Assembly (NCBI GenBank): GCA_905235825.1
Contig: CAJONH010000003.1
Location: 1-13,690, forward strand
DNA from: Candidatus Gastranaerophilales bacterium
GTDB taxonomy: Bacteria > Cyanobacteriota > Vampirovibrionia > Gastranaerophilales > Gastranaerophilaceae
DNA length: 13,690 bases
Direction of reading: 5' to 3'
The notes beneath the pieces were generated by a model. It did not search any database and was not told the DNA's origin. It saw only the letters and a list, made by a program, of their open reading frames with translations. How positions within the stretch are numbered: the first letter of the stretch is position 1; each line of letters starts with the position of its first letter. This document shows positions 1 to 5,257 of the stretch, piece after piece. Position numbers and translations under genes: made by a program.

Positions 1-1
1 A

Positions 2-228
2 TCAAATAATTTATATCAGATTTTTACCTATGTTAAAAATAAAGATGTTGATAATACAGGTAATATTGAGGGAATGCTTTTGTATGCTAAAAAGAAGATG
101 AAATTCCGACAGAAGAAAATACATTTAACATGAGTGGAAATAATATCAGTATAAGAGTATTAGACTTAAATCAAGAATGGGAATTGATAAAAGATAAATT
201 AAATAGTATTGCTGAAAGTGTTTTTTAA
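2..228 (+). pseudogene. mcrC: McrC-like restriction subunit, C-terminal remnant with frameshift
   Basis: This is the C-terminal end of a gene that begins outside the window. Frame 2 reads NLYQIFTYVKNKD and later GMLLYAK. From about position 97 frame 1 continues with DEIPTEENTFNMSGN, then ISIRVLDLNQEW, ending at TAA 226-228. Joined together these match the usual C-terminus of McrC, the partner of the McrB GTPase in 5-methylcytosine-dependent restriction. The join falls in an A/G-rich run around 89-97. Frame 2 stops at TGA 131-133, so the written protein would lose its last ~40 residues and gain a short unrelated tail. The cause may be a real one-base loss, a slippage site or a sequencing error. 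The family call rests on remembered family sequence, and upstream mcrB cannot be seen. Confidence 0.75.
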
Positions 229-230
229 TT

Positions 231-262
231 ATTTGTATAGTGTTACTTGACAATATACAAAT
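231..262. promoter_or_regulatory. Palindromic operator upstream of higBA
   Basis: The arms ATTTGTATAGTGT (231-243) and ACAATATACAAAT (250-262) are reverse complements at 12 of 13 positions; the only mismatch is 240/253. The outer 9 bp are perfect. The 6-nt centre and right arm overlap the -35 box of the higB promoter. HigA-type antitoxins repress their own operons through such sites, so this is the probable HigA operator. It starts 3 nt after the McrC stop, so it could also form an RNA hairpin, but no U-tract follows. Confidence 0.6.
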
Positions 263-276
263 TAATATGTTAAAAT
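247..276 (+). promoter_or_regulatory. Sigma-70 type promoter of higBA
   Basis: A consensus -35 TTGACA (247-252) is followed after 18 bp by TAAAAT (271-276), a five-of-six match to the -10 box. The expected transcription start, 6-8 nt downstream, falls at about 282-284, on the higB ATG at 283. The toxin message is therefore probably leaderless. The promoter overlaps the right arm of the palindromic operator, which fits repression by HigA. Confidence 0.65.
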
Positions 277-282
277 AATAGT

Positions 283-561
283 ATGATTAAATCGTTTAAA
301 CACAAAGGCTTGCGTGATTATTATGAAACAGGCTGTACAAAAGGAATACAAGTAATTCACGAACAAAAAATCAGACTCATTTTATTTGCATTAGATACTG
401 CAAAAAAGATTGAAGTTTTAAATATCCCAGCATTTAGACTGCATAAATTAAAAGGAGATATGAAAAATTTGTATTCAATAACTGTGCAGGCAAATTGGCG
501 AATAACCTTTGAGTTTAAAGGTGAAGATGTATATATAGTAGATTATCAAGACTATCATTAA
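283..561 (+). CDS. higB: HigB-type toxin, mRNA interferase (RelE superfamily)
   Basis: This 92-residue protein has the length and layout of HigB/'plasmid maintenance killer' toxins, which cut mRNA in the ribosomal A site. The core motif RLHKLKGD (52-59) and the strand NWRITFEF (71-78) are characteristic. His54, Asp90, Tyr91 and His92 (the C-terminal DYH) coincide with the catalytic residues I recall for Proteus HigB, so the toxin looks intact. The toxin gene comes first, as is usual for higBA, and higA follows after 28 bp. No Shine-Dalgarno sequence precedes the ATG, and the upstream promoter predicts a leaderless transcript. Translation may therefore be weaker than that of higA. The family call is secure; activity is inferred. 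Confidence 0.92.
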   Translation: MIKSFKHKGLRDYYETGCTKGIQVIHEQKIRLILFALDTAKKIEVLNIPAFRLHKLKGDMKNLYSITVQANWRITFEFKGEDVYIVDYQDYH

Positions 562-589
562 TATAAAAAACATAGGAGAATTATAAAAT

Positions 590-871
590 ATGGCAATGTA
601 CAATCCGCCGCATCCCGGAGAATTATTAAAAACCGGATTTATAGATGAACTTGGGCTATCTATTGCAAAAGTTGCATTAATGCTTGGTGTATCAAGAAAA
701 ACTATATACGATATTGTTAATTGTAAAGCAGCTATAACACCTGTTATGGCATTAAAAATTGCAAAAGCATTTAACTCTGATGCAGAATTTTGGCTTGATA
801 TGCAAGTAAAATATGACTTATTTAATGCAAAAATGAATACAAATCTTGATGATATTCAAGTCTATGGATAA
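590..871 (+). CDS. higA: HigA-type antitoxin, XRE-family DNA-binding protein
   Basis: This 93-residue protein is the partner of the preceding HigB. It opens with the HigA/VapI signature HPGELLK (8-14) and has a Cro/C1-type helix-turn-helix at about residues 22-63, with recognition helix around SRKTIYDIVN (35-44). The C-terminus FWLDMQVKYDL is also typical. It should bind and neutralise HigB and repress the operon, most likely through the palindrome at 231-262. A strong ribosome site AGGAG lies about 10 nt before the ATG, in contrast to higB, which has none. No separate promoter is evident in the 28-bp gap, so the two genes are probably co-transcribed. Confidence 0.93.
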   Translation: MAMYNPPHPGELLKTGFIDELGLSIAKVALMLGVSRKTIYDIVNCKAAITPVMALKIAKAFNSDAEFWLDMQVKYDLFNAKMNTNLDDIQVYG

Positions 872-935
872 TGTTTAGGAAAGTCCTATTACAAAACCGC
901 CTGTTTGCTTTTAATAACGTAACCTTTAGTAGTAG

Positions 936-953
936 GGTTGACTTTAGTCAACC
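936..953. repeat. Small REP-like palindrome
   Basis: GGTTGAC and GTCAACC form a perfect 7-bp stem around TTTA (8 bp with a TT loop if the inner T:A pair is counted). It lies just before the ATP-grasp gene fragment, and the sequence between higA and here (872-935) shows no recognisable coding content. The form resembles the tips of REP or IS200-type elements. Only one copy is present in this window, so the class is uncertain. Confidence 0.35.
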
Positions 954-954
954 A

Positions 955-1070
955 AAACAAGATGTTACAACTTACTTTGACCAAATCGACTTTGATAAAC
1001 TGGCAAATTCCTTTGTAATAAAGTGTAATCACGGGTGCAAATGGCAGTATATAATAAAAGATAAAGAAGA
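955..1070 (+). pseudogene. Fragment of a TupA-like ATP-grasp gene
   Basis: The frame starting at ATG 871 contains a stretch reading DQIDFDKLANSFVIKCNHG and then IIKDKEE. This matches the conserved 'IDFDKLP..FVLKCNHGSG...I.KDK' segment of the TupA-like ATP-grasp family, found in capsule and teichuronopeptide biosynthesis. Only about 37 residues of a protein normally several hundred long are present. The similarity stops abruptly at 1071, where a 20-bp inverted repeat begins, and starts just after a small hairpin. A 79-residue reading frame (871-1110) spans it but runs into the repeat, so I treat it as debris rather than a gene. The identification rests on remembered motifs. Confidence 0.6.
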
Positions 1071-1128
1071 ATGCCCGAGCAAATTTCGTTCACACCCTTC
1101 GGGCTTATAACGAAATTTGCTCGGGCAT
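1071..1128. terminator. Perfect 20-bp inverted repeat, probable bidirectional terminator
   Basis: The arms 1071-1090 and 1109-1128 are exact reverse complements over 20 bp, with an 18-nt loop. The arms contain GCCCGAGC, GC-rich for this window. T-rich sequence follows on both strands: ATAATTTTAATTT after 1128 on plus, and TCTTCTTTATCTTTT past 1071 on minus. It lies 18 bp downstream of the fliI stop and closes the higBA side as well. The loop holds a C(UUCG)G tetraloop core (1097-1102) and a TCGGGC that could pair with the left arm, so alternative folds exist. The stem is long for a plain terminator, and a mobile-element relic is possible. Confidence 0.55.
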
Positions 1129-1145
1129 ATAATTTTAATTTGTAA

Positions 1146-2495
1146 TTATATATCAACACCCTTCATCATAGATATAAGAGTATTAATTGTAGATTCCATT
1201 GTAACACTGTCCGATGTTCTCTGCTGAAGAAATGCATTAATATTGGGCATTAATTGTATTGCAGTATCAAGTCTGGGGTTTGAACCCGGGTTGTACATAC
1301 CTACATCGATTAAGTCTTTATTCTCTCTGTATAATGACATTATTTTACGCATTTTATATGCTGCCTGTTTATGTTCTTCCGAGGTTATAGCCGTAAACAA
1401 ACGGCTGACGCTTCCAAGTACGTCTATAGCCGGATAATGGTTCATCTCCGCAACCTTTCTTGATAGAAATATGTGACCGTCTACAATACCACGTACGGTA
1501 TCAACTATAGGGTCATTAATATCGTCACCTTCCATAAGAACTGTATATAATGCAGTAATTGACCCTTTTTCCCCGTTTCCCGTTCTTTCAAGAACTTTTT
1601 GGAGCCATGAAAATATTGAAGGAGGATAACCTTTCATAGTAGGCGGTTCACCGATTGATAAACCTACTTCTCTGCCTGCCATTGCACAACGTGTAACTGT
1701 ATCTGTCATTAAAAAAACTTTTTTGCCCTGATCACGAAAATGCTCGCAAATAGCTGTTGCGGTATGAAGACATTTTTGACGAATTAAGGGAGGTTGGTCG
1801 CCTGTTGAACATACAAGAACAGATTTTGCCATACCGAGTTCACCGAGTGAATCTTCAACGAACTCTTTAACTTCTCTGCCACGTTCTCCAATCAGTGCAA
1901 CTACGTTTACATCAGCATCCGAATTTCTTGCAATCATACCCAAAAGAGTACTTTTACCGACACCGCTGCCGGCAAACAATCCCATACGCTGACCTGCACC
2001 CATTGTAAGCAGAGAATCTATTGCTCTGACTCCTGTTGAAAATTGAGTTTTAATAATAGGACGCTCAAATGCCCCCGGAGGAGGCCCGTCTATCGGTTTT
2101 AAAGGTGCTCCTCTCGTATCTAAAGGTTTTCCGTCAATGGGTTCACCCAAAGGACTTATTAGTCTGCCGAGTAAAAAATCTCCTACCGGTATACTGATTG
2201 AATCATAAGTTGTTGATACTAAACTGCCCTGACCTATTCCGGCACCGTCATATAACAAAACCAGTTGTGCCGTATCACCTTTAAATGCAACAACTTCGGC
2301 AGGCTTTTTTTCTCCTTGAAAATTTTCTATATAACATAAATCACCGATTTTAAGCCCCGGAAGTTTTACTTCAACGGTTAACCCCAGCAATTTAGATACC
2401 GTACCTTTATAAGAATATAATTTTGTACGGCTTATTGTTTCAAATGCCTGCTGTTTTACAAAATCCAACGACTTTTCTATGCTTTGATTTAACAT
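1146..2495 (-). CDS. fliI: FliI/SctN-family type III export ATPase
   Basis: This 449-residue protein has full family length. It belongs to the F1-beta-like ATPases that power flagellar and type III secretion export at the inner membrane. An N-terminal beta-barrel domain covers about residues 25-100. The Walker A AGSGVGKST (175-183), catalytic GERGREV (203-209, Glu204), Walker B FLMTD (261-265) and arginine-finger loop GSVSRLF (361-367, Arg365) are all present. IGEPPTMKGYPPS (281-293) is typical of FliI/SctN and differs from F1 or Rho. It is the only export component in the window; FliH, FliJ and other partners are absent. It follows a sigma factor gene by 69 bp on the same strand. No clear Shine-Dalgarno precedes the ATG. 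Whether it serves a flagellum or another secretion system cannot be told here. Confidence 0.9.
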   Translation of the reverse strand: MLNQSIEKSLDFVKQQAFETISRTKLYSYKGTVSKLLGLTVEVKLPGLKIGDLCYIENFQGEKKPAEVVAFKGDTAQLVLLYDGAGIGQGSLVSTTYDSISIPVGDFLLGRLISPLGEPIDGKPLDTRGAPLKPIDGPPPGAFERPIIKTQFSTGVRAIDSLLTMGAGQRMGLFAGSGVGKSTLLGMIARNSDADVNVVALIGERGREVKEFVEDSLGELGMAKSVLVCSTGDQPPLIRQKCLHTATAICEHFRDQGKKVFLMTDTVTRCAMAGREVGLSIGEPPTMKGYPPSIFSWLQKVLERTGNGEKGSITALYTVLMEGDDINDPIVDTVRGIVDGHIFLSRKVAEMNHYPAIDVLGSVSRLFTAITSEEHKQAAYKMRKIMSLYRENKDLIDVGMYNPGSNPRLDTAIQLMPNINAFLQQRTSDSVTMESTINTLISMMKGVDI

Positions 2496-2564
2496 TTATC
2501 AGATACCAATAATACATTATGTCCGCTATATTTTTATTATAACAAAAATTCCGTAATTTTATTT

Positions 2565-3449
2565 TCAATTTAAATAGTCATCATACAAACTTAATGTCTG
2601 TTTATTATTTCTTAATTTATTTAAAGCTCTTGCTTCCGTTTGTCTTATACATTCTTTGGTAACACCGTATATTTTACCTATTTCTTCAAGAGTTTGTTTT
2701 TCTTCGCCGTCTAAACCAAATCTTAAAGAAATTACTTTTTGTTCACGGTCTTTCAAGCCGGTTAAAAGCTGTACGATTTCCTTTTTCAGATTTTCTCGCT
2801 CAATTTTTCCCGATACAGAGCTTCTTTTATCTTCAATTATGTCAATTAATCTTACTTCCGAACCGTTTTGCATTTCATAATCACCTTCAAGCGATAATGT
2901 TTTTTTATTAGCATTTAAATAATTATTAATTTTTGCGGAATCTATGTTCATTCTTTTTGCTATTTCTTCGATATCGGCACTTACTCCGTCTTTTTCAATT
3001 TCAGCCTTTATTTTGGAATATTTAGATAATGTTTCTTGTATATATACGGGAATTTTTACGCTGTGTGACTGCTCTGAAATGGCTTTAAACATAGCCTGCT
3101 TAATCCACCAAGCTGCATAAGTCGCAAATCTGTAGCCATATTTCCAATTGAATTTATCTATCGCAACTATCAAACCGATGTTGCCTTCCTGTATTAAATC
3201 AATCATAGGCAGTTTACTTGTATGTATGATTTTTTTGGCAATAATTACTACCAATTTCAGATTTGCTTTTATCAATTTTTGTTTTGCTTCTGCCGAGCCT
3301 TCTTTTGCCTGTTTCGCTGTTTCCTGTTCTTCTTCGGCTGTTAAATTCGGATATTTTGAAATTTCTCTGATATATCCCGTTAAATTATCTTCGGGGAAAA
3401 TATTTTCTTTTGTTTCGGTTTCGTCGAAAGATACACAATTTAATGTCAT
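2565..3449 (-). CDS. Sigma-70 family RNA polymerase sigma factor (RpoD-like, group 2 type)
   Basis: This 294-residue protein has region 1.2 (about 22-55), region 2 (about 58-130, with IDLIQEGNIGL at 83-93 and YRFATYAAWWIKQA at 106-119), region 3 (about 131-210) and region 4 (about 218-282, with the helix-turn-helix ending VTKECIRQTEARALNKLR). It is shorter than a primary sigma factor and lacks the large region 1.1 and non-conserved segment, so an alternative RpoD-like factor is likely. Where the primary factor usually has WIRQAIT and VTRERIRQIE, this one has WIKQAMF and VTKECIRQTE. These changes fall at residues that read the -10 and -35 boxes. A good AGGAG ribosome site precedes the ATG. It lies upstream of fliI on the same strand, but co-transcription is unproven. 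Confidence 0.9.
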   Translation of the reverse strand: MTLNCVSFDETETKENIFPEDNLTGYIREISKYPNLTAEEEQETAKQAKEGSAEAKQKLIKANLKLVVIIAKKIIHTSKLPMIDLIQEGNIGLIVAIDKFNWKYGYRFATYAAWWIKQAMFKAISEQSHSVKIPVYIQETLSKYSKIKAEIEKDGVSADIEEIAKRMNIDSAKINNYLNANKKTLSLEGDYEMQNGSEVRLIDIIEDKRSSVSGKIERENLKKEIVQLLTGLKDREQKVISLRFGLDGEEKQTLEEIGKIYGVTKECIRQTEARALNKLRNNKQTLSLYDDYLN

Positions 3450-3809
3450 AATTTATACTCCTGATTTACTTAGTGAACACACATCCGCATTTTTGCAGAC
3501 AAATTAAGCCTATACACGGCTTGCTTATTAATTAATGCTAAAACACACAACCTGCATTAATTTTAAATGTATATATTTTTTATATACTATTAATATATCA
3601 TTTTTGAATATTGATTTCAATACTTTTATAAAGATATGTTAAGCTAAATTTATATTTTTAGTTTTTTTCTTAATATTTCTTCATATATCAGATTAAGGAA
3701 CTATTCTAATGACTTATATTTATACCAAATTGTACCTGCCTGTTGACCTATGGTTTCTTTTTCCTGTTTCGTTTATTTATAAAAAAGTCAGACAAAACAG
3801 GTGTCGATT
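3450..3809. other. Divergent intergenic region between the two sigma factor genes
   Basis: These 360 bp hold no gene and no tRNA-like fold. They must carry the promoter of the minus-strand sigma gene and that of the plus-strand ECF operon. Visible elements are an AAGCC/GGCTT hairpin (3506-3522), a 9-bp inverted repeat (3530-3562), a weak TTGATT-18-TATGTT pair (3611-3640) and a GGAAC (3697-3701) resembling an ECF -35 box. No matching CGTC-type -10 is obvious, so autoregulation by the ECF factor remains a guess. Confidence 0.5.
3530..3562. promoter_or_regulatory. Inverted repeat, possible operator upstream of the sigma gene
   Basis: AATTAATGC (3530-3538) and GCATTAATT (3554-3562) are perfect 9-bp inverted repeats separated by 15 nt, with centres 24 bp apart, about two helical turns. 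They lie 81-113 bp upstream of the minus-strand sigma start. A dimeric repressor site or a leader hairpin are both possible. AT-rich sequence makes chance repeats fairly likely. Confidence 0.3.
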
Positions 3810-4415
3810 GTGACAGGCTTATCAAAAAGAAAATACAAAGAAATGAATTTATATGATTTAATTACGGCTGCACAGGAAACTGATTATGATGCTTTGGAGG
3901 AACTTATAAAACGGGAGCAAAAAAGCATTTATACTTCTTTCAGCTATCTTGGTGCATCAAAAGAAAATATATCGGATTTAACACAGGAAGCATTATTTAG
4001 GATGTCTAAAAATATTAAAAATTTAAAAAATCCCAAACTGTTTAAATCCTGGGTCGGGCAAATTGTAACACATCTTTTTTATGATGAATTACGCAAAAAA
4101 CAAAAGGTTCCGGAGGCTGTTTCCATAGAATCATACTGGCTTAATGATGAAGATGAAAATTGTTCATTAAATGTCTGCGATAATCGATTGAAACCCGATG
4201 AAAATACAATAGGAAAAGAACTGACTGAAATCATAAAGGAAATGATTTGTTCACTTCCCGAAAATTTTCGGCTTGTAATTATATTACGTGAATTACAGGG
4301 TTTGAGTTATGAAGAAATTGCCAATATTACAAAGACAAATGTAGGAACTGTCAAATCCCGCATAGCAAGAGCAAGAAGCAAACTGCAGGAATGTCTGAAA
4401 CCTTATGTTAATTAA
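3810..4415 (+). CDS. ECF-type RNA polymerase sigma factor
   Basis: This two-domain sigma factor has about 201 residues. Region 2 spans about 27-98, including DLTQEALFRM (56-65) and the -10 reading helix near FKSWVGQIVTHLFYDELRK. Region 4 spans about 136-195, with LPENFRLVIILRELQGLSY and a helix-turn-helix NVGTVKSRIARARSKL. Regions 1 and 3 are missing, as expected for ECF factors. I chose GTG 3810 because AGGTG (3799-3803) sits 6 nt before it; GTG 3801 in the same frame would overlap that site, and ATG 3843 is a third option. The anti-sigma factor follows after 11 bp, which is the standard arrangement for a signal-responsive pair. Confidence 0.92.
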   Translation: MTGLSKRKYKEMNLYDLITAAQETDYDALEELIKREQKSIYTSFSYLGASKENISDLTQEALFRMSKNIKNLKNPKLFKSWVGQIVTHLFYDELRKKQKVPEAVSIESYWLNDEDENCSLNVCDNRLKPDENTIGKELTEIIKEMICSLPENFRLVIILRELQGLSYEEIANITKTNVGTVKSRIARARSKLQECLKPYVN

Positions 4416-4426
4416 AGGAGAATAAA

Positions 4427-5107
4427 TTGGAAAATTTTATTTGTAAACAAATTACATCAATGTTAAGTGCATATATAGAAAATAAATTAACACCGGAAGA
4501 ACGTTTGATTGTTGAAGAACATTTTTCACAATGTCAGTCTTGCAGAAAAAAATTTTATGAAATGACGGAGATTATAGATAGTCTTCATTTTGAATATGAG
4601 AAAATGCTTAATGAATTTGACAAAATTGAAGCAGGTAAAATTTTTAAAATTAAAGAATATGAATCTTTTTATAAAAATATATCGCCATACGTTGATGATG
4701 AATTGTGTTATGAAGATAGTTTGAAATTCAGAAAGTATCTTCTTAAATCCAAAACTGCAAGAGATGAACTCTCAAATGTTTATATTCTCAGAAATAATAT
4801 AAAAAAATCGGCAGAAAATTTTATGGCTAAGGCTAATGTTAATTACTCAAAAAAAATTATAAAAAAGCTAAAAGAGGATGATAAATATTTATTTCCCAAT
4901 ATATATAAAAGAGCGGTTATCGCCATAGGTTTTATGATTTCGGTAATTATGGCACTTGTAATACTTATAAGCTGCGGATTTTTTAATAAATCTTTTGCAG
5001 GTTATATACCGGCAAAAATCAGTTCAAACATAGAATTCCCAAATAGTGATGATTGGATAGAATTTTACTTTGATGAAGAAGGAAATATGCTGTTTGAAGA
5101 AAAATAA
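4427..5107 (+). CDS. Membrane-anchored zinc-finger (ZAS) anti-sigma factor
   Basis: This 226-residue protein probably sequesters the preceding ECF sigma factor. The N-terminal domain carries the ZAS/zf-HC2 motif His32-x3-Cys36-x2-Cys39 after a typical LSAYIENKLTPEE helix. A second, cysteine-free repeat of the same fold seems to occupy about 85-115 (ISPYVDDELCYEDSLKF). One transmembrane helix (about 163-185) leaves roughly 40 residues outside, ending in acidic FDEEGNMLFEEK. Start TTG 4427 is supported by AAAGGAG ending 6 nt before it. The short external tail suggests signal sensing or regulated proteolysis as in RsiW-like factors, but no protease site can be read from sequence alone. Confidence 0.85.
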   Translation: MENFICKQITSMLSAYIENKLTPEERLIVEEHFSQCQSCRKKFYEMTEIIDSLHFEYEKMLNEFDKIEAGKIFKIKEYESFYKNISPYVDDELCYEDSLKFRKYLLKSKTARDELSNVYILRNNIKKSAENFMAKANVNYSKKIIKKLKEDDKYLFPNIYKRAVIAIGFMISVIMALVILISCGFFNKSFAGYIPAKISSNIEFPNSDDWIEFYFDEEGNMLFEEK

Positions 5108-5257
5108 TTATTAGATATCCTAAGAATGACGATTTAATTGAACAGACTCCTGTTAAAACCCACAGATTTTTTATGAGTTCTAAAAGTCAATTTTTTAACA
5201 CATTAATTGTTTTATAAATTATGTGTGTATTATTTTTATCAAGGAATTATAAGTGCA

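Noticed and set aside
871..1110. A 79-codon frame starting on the last base of higA's stop codon (TAATG)
   Set aside because: Its middle is a remnant of a TupA-like ATP-grasp gene and its end runs through the inverted repeat, so it is unlikely to be a functional gene despite the overlap with higA.
965..1159. Minus-strand frame of 64 codons beyond the fliI stop
   Set aside because: It crosses the ATP-grasp fragment and both arms of the inverted repeat antisense, with no recognisable protein motifs.
2656..3507. Two plus-strand frames (74 and 119 codons) opposite the sigma gene
   Set aside because: They are antisense shadows of a well-supported sigma-70 gene, rich in Ser/Phe as expected for complemented Lys/Glu codons.
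3801..3809. Upstream GTG start for the ECF sigma factor
   Set aside because: It would lie inside the AGGTG ribosome site that is well spaced for GTG 3810, though the difference is only three residues.
5207..5257. Upstream TTG start for the 664-residue protein
   Set aside because: It has no ribosome site and adds an atypical hydrophobic lead. ATG 5258 has AAGGAA upstream.
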